Assembly (NCBI GenBank): GCA_038501195.1 | Contig: JBBPUQ010000009.1 | Location: 1,612,001 to 1,676,000, forward strand | Length of the DNA: 64,000 nt | DNA from: Nemania diffusa | Taxonomy: Eukaryota > Ascomycota > Sordariomycetes > Xylariales > Xylariaceae | Direction: 5' to 3' | Shown here: positions 11,519 through 22,032 of the stretch, one piece after another | Numbering within the stretch: position 1 is the stretch's first letter | Layout: each line of letters opens with the position of its first letter | Made by a program: the position numbers and the translations under genes | Notes under the pieces: model-generated | Seen by the model: only the letters and a program-made list of their open reading frames with translations | Database searches by the model: none | Told to the model about the DNA's origin: nothing

Positions 11519-12302
11519 ATGGCTACGACTCCTAGGTCCTCATCTCCCGCCCAAATGCCTCATACCCCGGAACGTGCTACGATAGACCAGTCCATGATGG
11601 TCGAGCCGCCAAGCCAGACGGAGCAAGCATCGCAAACACCGCAAGATACCACTGTTAGACTGATTCATCCCCAGGCATCACCAGAATCGCCCTCTCGCAC
11701 CCAGATTCTGAGGATGGAGGAAATTCCTAATGGAGGACACCCTAGAGCCCATCAGCAGCAGCGTCATCGTCGAGCTCAGACCCCTGAGACACAGAAGCGC
11801 CGAAGTGACAGATCTGAAATGACCAGCCCCGGTCATCTCGCGCCTTTCGACTGGGAAGACTTTGACGATCGGTATGAAAAGGCTCTCCAAGAAGCGGATG
11901 ATAATGAGAAGCAGATGCTTCAGGAGTTCGCACAATTGGTTAAGGTGTGCGCACCCGGTTTTGCGATGGGGATAACATGACTGACTTTCCTGCTAGTACT
12001 TCAATGTTTGGGCTTCTGCATCATCAGCTCATGATAATGAGCGAGCCGCCAAGAGGTCGGTTTTTTGTTGTTCTACTGCGATTGTTCCATTCTAATATAG
12101 GCATCGTATAGGTTACAAACGCGTGAGCGGTACGTCGTGCTATCTGAACAATCATTGTCTCAGAGGAAGCAACACCGTAGGTCCAACTCTTCAACCAAGC
12201 TCTACGCAATGGGATATGAAAACTGACTTACTTATGTCACAATTAGTTACCGAGGTCGTGAAGGCTTTCCAAAGTGCGTTGGCTCTTCTGAGCGCAACAT
12301 GA
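11519..12302 (+). CDS. Conserved-looking fungal protein of unknown function, 201 residues, four exons
   Basis: I do not have a name for this protein. Exons: 11519-11944, 11997-12055, 12112-12176, 12247-12302; the total of 606 bases keeps one frame to a TGA. Introns are 52, 56 and 70 bases with GTGTGC, GTCGGT and GTAGGT donors. The first half (about 110 residues) is disordered, Pro/Ser/Thr/Gln-rich. The second half is compact and helical: FDWEDFDDRYEKALQEAD, then QLVKYFNVWASASSAHDNE, RAAKRLQTRERYVVLSE and a C-terminal EVVKAFQSALALLSAT. The way splicing joins these helices without interruption is the main support for the model. The start ATG was chosen because the longer upstream frame has only a GTG. 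Coiled-coil interaction is likely; function unknown. Confidence 0.72.
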
Positions 12303-12891
12303 ATGGCCAGGTACTTAGCCTTGATCTGAGCTGAGATGTTACCTTGACGCTACTCATGGATTGGGCTCACTCATCTACCTAGCAGAACTTCGGATTTTAC
12401 GCACACATCTCCCTGTATCATCCTGATGATATAGAGCGGCAGTTATTAGCACATCTCTGTCGTTGGCTTTATTTGGTTTGGTGCATCATATTAGTGAGGG
12501 GGTCGGCACTGGTTTGGGCACGTCTAGTAATGAACATGAGAATATGACTTATGATTGCTTATGAACTATGAAGCGATATTTATATAAATAAATATACCAA
12601 ATTTCTTCTAAGCCCCATTATTCTATCCGATCGCTTCCGTTTCCCCCCAAGGATCCTGACTATTATTAACTTTTGAATGAGTTTAATTATTTAAGTTGAA
12701 TCTTGGACGATAGACAGCTACCTACATACCTCTACATGGGTGCTCTGTGAAAATGTGGGGCCATACCTATTTCACAACGCGTTTACTCTGTATAGCTCCA
12801 CTCAAGCTCTCCCTCTAATCTTGTCTACCTAACCTATATATTTTCCACTATTCTATCTGTTTGCCATTCAGTAGTGCTAGAACAATGTGCC
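12303..12891. other. Intergenic region
   Basis: A+T-rich spacer containing TATATAAATAAATATA near 12578 and several short pyrimidine runs before the next start. No gene, RNA or repeat was recognised. Confidence 0.55.
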
Positions 12892-13649
12892 ATGTCTACT
12901 GCTTTGCACGCTTCGGTGCCATTTGAAGCTCCAGAGGTGTTACAGGTATGTCTGTTTATAATAATCGCTACTATTCCTTCTTTATGTATCTGATGCTAAC
13001 AGCTTTCAAGGCAGACATCGAATCATTCCATGCGGCGCACTTCTCAGGCGATGCCATAGGCCTCTTTGAATCTCAGTTCCTACGACCAGATTTTGTGCAT
13101 ACTGGCGATGCCTACTGCTACCAGTACGTGGAGGAGGAAGAAGAGGAAGATGATGGGCTGGGATACTACCCTGATGGGGTCAAGCGCACCTTGACCGACG
13201 AGCAAATCGCCATCTTCCGTCATTCCGAACTGGAAGCATTACGTCGCGCCGAGAGAACGGAGTTGAAACCGGAAAACACGAATAACACCAAATCTAGTGC
13301 CGACACTACTGGCATAGAGGCCATACATACGCCGTTGGGGAACGGAGACTCTATTGTCAACTCTGACGCTATGGACGATGCTGCTGAAGGTAGCGAGGAC
13401 GGTGAGATCGAGACAGAGAAGCCAGTATTAACCAAGGCTGAATTGAGACGCCAAAAGAAATTACGGTCTAGACAAAGAAGAAAGGAAAACCAGAAGTTTC
13501 AGCCGGAGAAGAAGCCGGATCTGCGCAAGAGGACGTGGGATGTTGTTGAAGCTGGTATGGACAGCTTGCATTACGATGACCTCGGCATGTCACAAGGCTA
13601 TGGCTCTGCATCAGCTACACAACGAAAGCAGATCTCCTATGACGATTAA
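12892..13649 (+). CDS. DUF3807-like nuclear/nucleolar-type protein
   Basis: Exon 1, 12892-12945 (18 codons), and exon 2, 13011-13649, are separated by a 65-base intron (GTATGT, CTAAC branch, TTCAAG acceptor). The product has 230 residues. After a short lead the protein has IESFHAAHFSGDAIGLFESQF, an acidic run of Glu/Asp, a GYYPDGVKRTLTDEQIAIFR helix, a disordered middle, and a strongly basic helix (RRQKKLRSRQRRKENQKFQP) before KRTWDVVEAGMDSLHYDD. This order fits the fungal DUF3807 family as I remember it; its function is unknown. The charged composition would suit a nuclear or nucleolar protein (inference). The other possible acceptors around 13002 and 13014 put the frame out of register. Confidence 0.75.
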
Positions 13650-14940
13650 GCTCTATCTGCATGGAAATATGGGCGTATCACAAACATTATTTCACACCAG
13701 TCGGTTTCGTTGGAAATTGAAACACATTCATCTTCGAGTCTGGGTTAGTATTTATCCTCTTTTCAATTTTATATATGTCTGTTCACATGATGAAAACCTT
13801 TGTATCGTCATCCTTAGGCGGAAGCTGGTAGAACCTGCCTGATGTTGGCCTAGCTGACAGATGTCGGGTTCGGTAACTAGCGTATGTCGAGAAATTTAAT
13901 CTTCTCTCTGAAAGTGACATTACCTTATCGTTATATTCGGTATATACCATTATGGACGAAGCTAATTTCTAATAGAATATCCCTACTGCCGCCTAGTAGG
14001 TATCTCTATGGCTGTAGTCGGTTATAATAGGGTAACCGTGAAGCTGCGGCTCAACAGACTGGACGAACTAGATGGCAGTCATGGATGGAGGAAGAGCGAG
14101 GCATATCCTGCGATAAGACAATATTGATATTGCTCTGCTCTCAGGATTTCATCTTGGAGACGGGAGCTAAGGCAAGCCGCTAAGGGCAGAACTAACACAA
14201 GGAGTTGGATGGGCAGGAGGGTATTGGAATGACGATGGGTATTGGTCAATTGATTCATCCTCGCTCGGAAAACACAATCTAGCAAACCATCTTAGCATTT
14301 GAAGTTGCCATTTATTTGCATGTAGATGGATTAGCATTTATTGTTAACCTGAGAATGCTATCCTAAAATTTGGTGAGCTATCCTATTGGTATTGTCTAGA
14401 TTCTACGTACCCTAGGTAGGTGCTTATGTAGGTAGAGGTACCTCACTACCTACATAGGTACCTTCTACTAATTGCTGCCGGAGTTCTACCGAGACCTACC
14501 CCGCTGGAATCACCTGGTTGCAGACCTCAGCACGGGTGGACCACACCCATGGACCGTATGGCCCATACGGACTTCTCGTGCCTCTCTCTACGCATCAGGT
14601 ACGCATATCTCTCTCTCGCCCAGGTTTGCACGCCAACCTGCCACCCGACGCCCATTCGGGCAGTCCAGCATCTCGATACAGTACTAGTCTTTACGCATTG
14701 CCCAGTTGCTATCACAGACATCATCTTTCTTCCCTGCACACTAGTCTCTAGATAGTGGGACCCAGCCTGGTTCACCCCGTCCCGCTCTCGCCATCCATCG
14801 TCTTAGCAGCAGCATCTTCTTCTCCTTCCCCACCATCCACCATCCACCATTGACCTCCACTATCCACTATTCGCCATTCCAGCCAGCCTTGCCCAATTTG
14901 CATCTACGTACGAGCTACAACCCCAGCGGGATCAGCAATC
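13650..14940. other. Intergenic region and 5' leader of the CK2 gene
   Basis: No credible gene. It contains TAGGTA/TACCTA-rich palindromic DNA around 14406-14465 (a possible stem between TAGGTAGAGGTACC and GGTACC). The last 110 bases before the CK2 start are C/T/A-rich with repeated CCATCCACCATCCACCATT words at 14833-14880, probably the promoter or 5' UTR. Confidence 0.55.
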
Positions 14941-16440
14941 ATGGCGCGGGTCTACGCCGATGTCAACCAGAATATGCCTAGGAGCTATTGGGATTATGAT
15001 TCGGTTAATATAAGTGAGTTCCGTGTCGCCGAGGCTGACTGAGATGACCCCCCCTGTCCATCCAGGTGCCTTGACAACCGAGCCGTACTGACTGGTGCAT
15101 ACGTATAGGCTGGGGCGTGCTAGAGAACTATGAAGTCGTCCGCAAGATTGGTACGTCGCGACGAGCCCAACCTTCTACCGGCATGTGATGTTGACCTTCC
15201 TCGTTTCCAATTTAGGGCGCGGTAAATATTCCGAGGTTTTCGAAGGCATCAACATCGTCAACTATCAAAAATGCGTGATCAAAGTGCTCAAGCCCGTCAA
15301 GAAGAAGAAGATCAAGCGAGAGATCAAGATTTTGCAGAATCTATCAGGTGGCCCTAACATCGTTGCTTTACTCGACGTCGTCAGGGACGGTCAAGTATGT
15401 CCTTTCTTATCTGCGCCTAAGGCTGGCATATGAAGTAACACCCACGACGAGAAGACTAACGATTCATCATACAGAGCAAAACACCGTCCCTCATATTCGA
15501 ATACGTCAACAATACCGACTTCCGTAGCCTATACCCGAAATTCAACGACATTGATGTTCGATACTACATCTACGAGCTGCTCAAAGGCCTTGACTACTGT
15601 CATAGCAAGGGAATCATGCACAGAGACGTAAAGCCTCATAACGTTATGATCGACCATGAGAACAGAAAAGTATTTGCCCCCCGAGGATCCAATAGAAGCA
15701 TCATTGCTCACATTACAATAGTTGCGTCTTATTGATTGGGGTTTGGCGGAATTCTACCACCCTGGAACGGAATATAATGTGCGCGTACGTCATGATTACT
15801 ATACCTTTCTTTTTGTCTACGAGCACTATTTGCCCTTTGCTGTATTTTAGAATATAGCGTGATACTGGGGTTGTCTATTAGTACTCAGCATCGCGCAAGA
15901 TTATTAACTCTAGGTGGATTAGGTTGCCTCTCGATATTTTAAGGGGCCAGAACTGTTGGTCGACTTCCAAGAATATGACTATAGCTTGGATATGTGGAGT
16001 CTGGGTGCCATGTTCGCATCCATGATTTTCAGAAAGGAGCCTTTTTTTCATGGCAACAGTAACTCGGACCAGCTCGTTAAGATTGCTAAGGTTCTTGGTA
16101 CCGATGATTTATTCGATTACCTCGACAAGTACGAGATCGAGCTCGATCCCCAGTACGATGAAATCCTTGGTCGCTTCCAGAAGAAACCTTGGCATAGCTT
16201 CGTTAACTCCGAGAATCAACGTTTCGTTAGTAACGAAGCAATTGACTTTCTCGATAAGTTGTTGAGATACGATCATCAGGTTCGTTTCTCTGTTTCACCA
16301 ACCTTTATTTGCTACTGACCAATGGTTAGGAACGGCTCACTGCTAAAGAAGCTATGGCACACCCCTACTTTGCCCCTATTCGAGACGAGGCAACACTCAA
16401 GCAATACCTGGGTGGCGCAACTGTGAGCTCGGAAACTTGA
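14941..16440 (+). CDS. cka1: Casein kinase 2 catalytic subunit alpha
   Basis: CK2 alpha is a constitutively active Ser/Thr kinase acting on acidic sites in many nuclear and cytoplasmic proteins. Seven exons: 14941-15013, 15109-15150, 15216-15394, 15475-15669, 15722-15784, 15923-16279, 16330-16440, together exactly 339 codons plus stop. Diagnostic features are visible in order: the N-terminal YWDYDSV, the glycine loop [11 protein letters not shown], the basic cluster [12 protein letters not shown], the catalytic loop [12 protein letters not shown], the CK2-specific DWG in place of [18 protein letters not shown] in place of APE, and [14 protein letters not shown]. All introns have GT and AG ends. 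The length matches the family (330-350). The long C-terminal tail found in vertebrate alpha is absent, as usual in fungi. Identification is secure. Confidence 0.96.
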
Positions 16441-17386
16441 AAGCGTAAGGTGTGCCACGCTTTAATCCTAGGGTAATAAGTTATATGGTCAACTACGTTT
16501 TCTCCGCTTGAGATACCCCCCAAACATGCGCTCCTCTACACACGAGTGGCTACTTAGCCAACATTGGGTGTTAGATGCTGAAACACAGAAGTTCCCACCC
16601 GACAAGGTAGCGCTAATTCCGCTATGATGGAGCTAGAGCTAGCCTACCGGTCAATCAAGACCATCTCTATGCTACTTAGTCCTCTGCTCATGTAGATATC
16701 AACCTCGACATCCCGCGCTGTTTGTATTGGGCTTGTTGATGAAACTGTCTTTCGTATAGAATGGACACCGATAGCATATAATGCCAAACGCTTGGTGCCA
16801 CGGCGAAAGGCGAAGTTTCTCTCTTTGCTTTTCATCTAATTCCATCTGCATTTAATATATCGAGGTTCTAGGCCTCGCAATATTTACATACGACATGCTC
16901 GTATTACTGAAGCGTTGACTAGATTAGTAGTCAGGCTACATGCGCTTTAAAACTAACGACTTTCGTGAAGGTTTAGGTGATTACTGAACAGTTATTTTTT
17001 CCCTGTCCTTTTCCATAGGGAGTTCTAGAGATACTATAGGACTTAGCGGCACCTTATTTGGTTCTGGTTTATCAAGTTTGCGTAATGGTGTTGAAGGTTT
17101 GTACCACCGCTGCTCGGTGATCTGGCATTAAAGCGAGTGACGAAGGATAAGCCAAAATCTACACACACAAAAGCCATATAACACTAATCAGTCACGAGTC
17201 TATTGTCTGAGATGAATTGTTTAATGTTTCCTACATCGCCTATATGAGTTCACAGACCCGGGAGACGGGGCGGGTGTCCTGATCTTAGAAGCTGGCGGGG
17301 CGCGCGAGAGGGGTTATCCGTGCTAGATAATAGTTCGCTATTAGATGCAGAGGCTTCTAGACCCGCCTTCGTAGATTGCCTCGTGG
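16441..17386. other. Intergenic region
   Basis: Probably the 3' region of the CK2 gene followed by spacer. Only short unsupported frames; no RNA gene or repeat was recognised. Confidence 0.55.
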
Positions 17387-17799
17387 CTATTTCGCGGAGG
17401 ATCTTTCTTCGACGTGTTGATACAATTGGTGTTTAAGACCCTTCTGCTTGAAGTGTCGTGCGAGTTCCTCAGATGCCAAATTGGGGACACGCAATAGCTG
17501 TCTGGCTCTATCCTCGGTCTTTCGTCTTGCTTTATTCCCTGGGACAGCTGGACTATAGCACTGCGTGGTCTGCCAGGGGCTTAAGGAGGGGGGACTGGGC
17601 GTGAACCTCGGCGGGATGAAGTTAGGGGGAGGGGTTGTGGCAGATAAAGAATGAGGGAGATCATCATTTATAGTGGTCTGAAGCTAGTACCGTGTTTTGC
17701 TTCTCCCGCCTTAGATGGGACGATAAGTGCTCTCCTTAGAAATGTTTCCGGGGTTGATAATCGCGCAGTGATGAATCGCAAGGTATTTACCCTGTTCAT
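17387..17799 (-). CDS. Short proline-rich protein with basic helical C-terminus, 5' structure uncertain
   Basis: A 99-codon stop-free stretch on the minus strand, 17683 down to the TAG at 17387, has clear coding character but no ATG of its own. It encodes a Pro/Ser/Thr-rich first half (PNFIPPRFTPSPPSLSPW), then a charged helical region NKARRKTEDRARQLLRVPNL and SEELARHFKQKGLKHQLYQH. One workable model splices ATG-AAC-AGG at 17791-17799 through GTAAAT...ACTAG (17684-17790) for 101 residues. However, the would-be intron also reads as a mitochondrial-presequence-like frame (NTLRFITARLSTPETFLRRAL), which would need a shorter intron ending at 17678 or a frameshift. I cannot choose between these. 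I do not recognise the family; a mitochondrial protein is a guess. Confidence 0.45.
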
Positions 17800-18212
17800 A
17801 TTTTTTTTTGTATTCCTTTTTTTATCCCTAGATATTACTATTAGGGTGCTAAATGGATCCACTTGGTCGCGGCATCGTGATGCTCCGAGTTGACCATCTT
17901 AACTATCTTGCTATTTAAAAGCCTAGTGATATAGCATATATATACAAGCTCTAGTTGTGTCCTTTCCCGATTCCCATTATCGGACTGACTACCCGTTAAA
18001 TGTTGATTGTGTGTCCGTGTTATTCCTACTCAAGTATTGCTGCGTGCCAAAGAGAACCAATCATGAACATGACTAAGCCGAGAAACAAGGTGGAAACATC
18101 GACAGGTCGTACAAAAGCAGGATGTCAGTGACAACTCATCCTTGATTCCGTGAAAGGGGTGAGAGTGTAGAATATGCAGGTATCAACACTCTCGAGAATT
18201 CATTTACCTAAC
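17800..18212. other. Intergenic region
   Basis: Short spacer upstream of the minus-strand gene at 17387-17799 and downstream of scm3. It contains a T-rich run near 17800 and an ACCTAGGTA word at 18211-18219. Nothing else was recognised. Confidence 0.5.
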
Positions 18213-21200
18213 CTAGGTACAGCATGTGAGGCAGAAAGCCCGCTCACACACAAAACCATTCTCGCCACACCGCCGCAAGGTGCCGTGAGGCGAGGCCACT
18301 AGACCTGGACTCATGGTCGGGGTTGCGCGGTGTCTTTTTGTCGGGCTGCTAAGTAGGCGTTCCGCGACCCTACGGGCTAAGGGTGAACTATGCACTGCAC
18401 GACTTTGTCCTCGTCGAGCCTGACTACGACTTGTACGAGAATCTGTCGCCGGGGGGATATTTTGCCTGTGATTGAACCTGATGATGCGGTTCGGCGTCCG
18501 TATGGATTCCGGGGACCCGGCTAGGAGACCGTTTTTCCGAGTTCTTTTGCGGGGTGTGGAGAGGAGCGGTGGTAAATCAGGGCTGGCATTGTTGCTGGCA
18601 CGGGAAAAAGGGGAGTGTAATCTTGACGTCGCGCTGGAAAACGAGCCTACCATGCTCAGCTCATCGTCGCTTTCGTCGTCAATGCCGTCGGGTATAAGAG
18701 AACTCAGCGGAAAGCGCTTGGTTGATGGACTGCGATGATGGCTACTTCGGGGTTTTGCGATCCTGGAACCCCGTTTCCTCGTAGGAGTTGTAGGGGTTAG
18801 AGATCCTTTGGGCCCAGAATCAACCCGGCGGACTATTTCGGGCCCGGTTGGTGTCCCTAGCTCGGGGCTCGGGGACCTGCCGGTGCCGAAATCATGTCGG
18901 GCATCAATCTGCGTAGTATATGTTGATACTGTCGATAGTCGCAGTACTAATTTAGATGTGGAATAAGCATCGGATCCAGCAGGGAAAGCAGAAAGGTCTT
19001 GATCCGGCAATTCTGTGGCTTCAAGGGAGGGGCTCCGCTGGGCATCCAGGTGGTCTGAGTCTAACTGCAGAGCATCGATTTCAGGGACAAGCACGCTAGT
19101 GAGCGGTAGTTGGTCAGCTGCATCGGTCTCCTGATCCTCCCCTATATCCGAGATGTCGGAAGTCGGGAGTGGATGGTCTTGATCTACATATTGGTCGGAC
19201 TTCGGGGTTTCACACATTGGGGAGTAGTGTTCAGGACTTCGGGATCCGACCGTCTGTTCAAGTGCCGAGACTCGTGTCTCGTGACCGTTCGGCATTTCTA
19301 AACTGACAAACACATCTTCTAATTGTGTATCGTAACGAGGTGTGGTCGTGTTATTTAGAGCATGCCGGTATGCAGGGGGCATCTCTTCTCCGATAGACCC
19401 CGCTGGCGCATCATCTAGCTCATCTGAGGGAACATCTTCGTTTTCGCAGTGTGAGCTTTCCAGTCCTGGTGATATAGCTATCTTAGTATCGACGGCTTCG
19501 GTCATAGCTGAATCTGCTATGTTTGCTGTACCATCAGCAGAACCCTCGCGCAGATTTTGTGCTTGAGGTAATAACTCGATCGGGACCTGTTTGGATTTGT
19601 GCTGGTCAACTAGCGTTGTCTTCACAATACCCTCCAAACTCGTGTTATGGGCGACTTGCTCTTCGACCACATGCGCATCTAAAATCGGTGAAATGGGGGG
19701 AGGCCACTGATCAGAAGCGATTACGTCGCTCTCAATTTCACAATGCGCCTTCTGTTCTATTCTCTGAGCATTGACGAGAAACGTGTCGGATGCAATATTG
19801 TTCGCTCCCGTTTGTGAAGGCTGTAGCTCCTGGCTTGTCTCAGAGCATGCAGGCTCTAAGTGTTGCTTATCAGATGGCCGACTGTCGGTGTTGGAGAGAT
19901 CTGTTGGCACCTGTGTTTGCTCTGACTGTGAATCTTGGGGTTTGGAAGATTCGGGCTGTTTGAGGCCCTCGAATATTTCGGCGGTATGCTTTAGGCTAGT
20001 ATCTTCCAAGTTCTCCGCCAAAGCTGGAGATGATCGATGAAATACGTTATCGCCATGATCGCCTATCGACTTGGATGTATGTAGGCTGCCGTTCAAGGGC
20101 GTGGTCTCGTTTTCATTGATGGATACGCTCCATTCTATTTCCGGCTTGTCTGGGTCTTCGTTGATCATTGTCGCTACGCTATCAGCCACCTGTTCTGTTT
20201 CTGTTGGAAACAGACGTGCCATCATGGGGAGTATAATTTCAATTCTTCTTTCATTTGGCCCAAGTAGGCGAGGCTCGATTTTTGATTCTTCATTGAGGGC
20301 CTCAGCAAACTGGAGGGTATTTGACTTCTTTGGTCGCCCTCTCTTGCGGTGCGTAGGAGATGAGCTATTTTGATCCTTCCTCGTCTGATGATGCTGGGAA
20401 CTCTTGTCGACTGGCTGACCAAGTGCCGAGGCAGTCTCTAGCGTTGAGAACTCAGTTGTCTTAGACTGAACGCCTTCTTTTCTCATATTAGCGGGCTCGT
20501 TTCCCGATCCATCTTCGAGCAAACCAGTTCTATGAAATGACAACTGCTCAGTAGGACCTTGACTTAATTGGTATGAAACAGGTCTTGAGTCAACTCGGAT
20601 AAGAGTCTTGTGTGGGCCTTTTGAATGAGCATGTAGCCCTTCAGCTCCTTTGTCTCCGCCAAGAAGAATATCGTCTTCTTCGTCTCCTACTTCTTCATCT
20701 TCTGGCTGGTCATCATGGACTTGGGAGGAAGTAGAGGCGGGTCGTAGAAGAAAGGATTTGGCGCTCACGAGTCGTTTGGTAATGTGATGAGGCTGCACGC
20801 CAAATGGACCAAATGGGCTTCCACCTCCTGCGGTGGGCGATCCATATTGATAACTCGGGAGTTGTATAGGTAAATCGGGAGTTTGCCAGGCTGGATCGAT
20901 GGGGCAATTTCCGTACAGCGAGCGCCCAAAATCAAATGGCGGATAGGCGCCATGGGGAGAGGGGAAGTTAAGGGATGATAGTCGATATGGATCCAGTCCA
21001 GGAGGTTCATTCCATGGTGATTGAAAATGTGGCATCCGAGTTAACTTAGTACGATTCGCGGGCATGATTGACTTTGATTTCGATCGCGACTTTTCGCCTC
21101 GGCCACTCGACTTCCTATTCGGTATCCTTTCTTCTTCATCGCTAGAACCAGAGTCTTCGGTGGCGCCATACTTCCGGTTCTCCAGTGAGTTCAAATGGCC

Positions 21201-21467
21201 GTTGTCGACCTCGATCTCGTCGGTATAGAAGTTAATGAGATCCCCGTCCTTGTCGTCGAAATCCTTGCCGTACTTCGCGAATATGTCTTCAAAGGTGGAC
21301 TTGAGCCTCGTGGCAGCTTTCGCACGCCCCTTATCAAGTTGGTACATGGGATCTTGAAAGGCATCGAACTGGGCGGGAGTCATGGACAGCTCGTCTTGGT
21401 TCTCTTCCTCATCGTCGTCGTCGTAGGAAGAAGCGTCAAGCCTCAACCGTTTCGAAGGGGGCTCCAT
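18213..21467 (-). CDS. scm3: Centromere protein Scm3/HJURP (CENP-A chaperone)
   Basis: Scm3 delivers the centromeric histone H3 variant CENP-A to centromeres. The frame is a single exon of 1,084 residues. An acidic N-terminus leads into the Scm3 signature at residues 43-92: QLDKGRAKAATRLKSTFEDI, then FAKYGKDF and DEIEVDNGHL. A long disordered, acidic and Ser/Thr-rich region follows. Residues about 374-381 form a classic AT-hook (KRGRPKK). The C-terminus ends with a Cys-rich motif (RRCGENGFVC, ERAFC, LTCCT) that could bind zinc. The family is very variable outside the signature, and fungal members are often long. The start is the first ATG, directly before a nuclear-localisation-like PPSKRLRL. 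The AT-hook is notable because fungal centromeres are A+T-rich. Confidence 0.87.
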   Translation of the reverse strand: MEPPSKRLRLDASSYDDDDEEENQDELSMTPAQFDAFQDPMYQLDKGRAKAATRLKSTFEDIFAKYGKDFDDKDGDLINFYTDEIEVDNGHLNSLENRKYGATEDSGSSDEEERIPNRKSSGRGEKSRSKSKSIMPANRTKLTRMPHFQSPWNEPPGLDPYRLSSLNFPSPHGAYPPFDFGRSLYGNCPIDPAWQTPDLPIQLPSYQYGSPTAGGGSPFGPFGVQPHHITKRLVSAKSFLLRPASTSSQVHDDQPEDEEVGDEEDDILLGGDKGAEGLHAHSKGPHKTLIRVDSRPVSYQLSQGPTEQLSFHRTGLLEDGSGNEPANMRKEGVQSKTTEFSTLETASALGQPVDKSSQHHQTRKDQNSSSPTHRKRGRPKKSNTLQFAEALNEESKIEPRLLGPNERRIEIILPMMARLFPTETEQVADSVATMINEDPDKPEIEWSVSINENETTPLNGSLHTSKSIGDHGDNVFHRSSPALAENLEDTSLKHTAEIFEGLKQPESSKPQDSQSEQTQVPTDLSNTDSRPSDKQHLEPACSETSQELQPSQTGANNIASDTFLVNAQRIEQKAHCEIESDVIASDQWPPPISPILDAHVVEEQVAHNTSLEGIVKTTLVDQHKSKQVPIELLPQAQNLREGSADGTANIADSAMTEAVDTKIAISPGLESSHCENEDVPSDELDDAPAGSIGEEMPPAYRHALNNTTTPRYDTQLEDVFVSLEMPNGHETRVSALEQTVGSRSPEHYSPMCETPKSDQYVDQDHPLPTSDISDIGEDQETDAADQLPLTSVLVPEIDALQLDSDHLDAQRSPSLEATELPDQDLSAFPAGSDAYSTSKLVLRLSTVSTYTTQIDARHDFGTGRSPSPELGTPTGPEIVRRVDSGPKGSLTPTTPTRKRGSRIAKPRSSHHRSPSTKRFPLSSLIPDGIDDESDDELSMVGSFSSATSRLHSPFSRASNNASPDLPPLLSTPRKRTRKNGLLAGSPESIRTPNRIIRFNHRQNIPPATDSRTSRSQARRGQSRAVHSSPLARRVAERLLSSPTKRHRATPTMSPGLVASPHGTLRRCGENGFVCERAFCLTCCT

Positions 21468-22032
21468 CTTGAGTTGGATTGCAATCGCGCAGGCCTTGCC
21501 ATCTCATATTGGCGTTGGTGGATATCAAAATGCCGCCATTCAATGCGAAGTCGATGCTATAGAAAGGCGTCAACGCAATTTGTTATTGAAATATCGAAGG
21601 TAGGAGGTGTTTTGTACTATACATGCCAAAACAATTGGTTGGCGAGGCAGTGTAAAGTACCTGCATACCTACTAAGACATACCTCCTAAGGCACAGGCTA
21701 GCCCCTAATGGTAGGCAGTGTTTTAGCACGCGACACGTTAGCTGACCCCGCGTCAAAGATCTACGACTCTTCTAGGTAGCATAAGGTACCTACACTAGGT
21801 AGCTTATGTGTTGACCCACTTCTCTAACTAGCCAACCCACTCTGTCTCTTTAGTAAACAGCACCTGCATACTTCACATGACGTACTACCTACCAAATACC
21901 CATACTTTAGAGTATCCGGACACATATCGGAGCATCTGGTTTACCTTGTTCATTCCCGCAACGCCGACTATTAAGCCAAGCGATTATGCAGCATAGGAAA
22001 CCTATCACTGCCAATCTCAGACCAGGCACGCC
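21468..22032. other. Divergent promoter region between scm3 and atg6
   Basis: No gene. TACCTA/TAGGTA words cluster at 21660-21810, including GGTACCTACACTAGGTAGC. The two divergent genes may share regulatory sequence here (inference). Confidence 0.5.

Noticed and set aside
10790..11585. Short + strand frames upstream of the 201-residue gene
   Set aside because: No family features; the accepted gene starts at the ATG at 11519 in a different or restricted frame.
14079..14285. 68-codon minus-strand frame before the CK2 gene
   Set aside because: Short, unsupported and lying in probable promoter DNA.
17651..17893. 80-codon + strand frame with a Phe-rich segment
   Set aside because: It is antisense to the better supported minus-strand coding stretch and its hydrophobic run comes from a T-rich tract.
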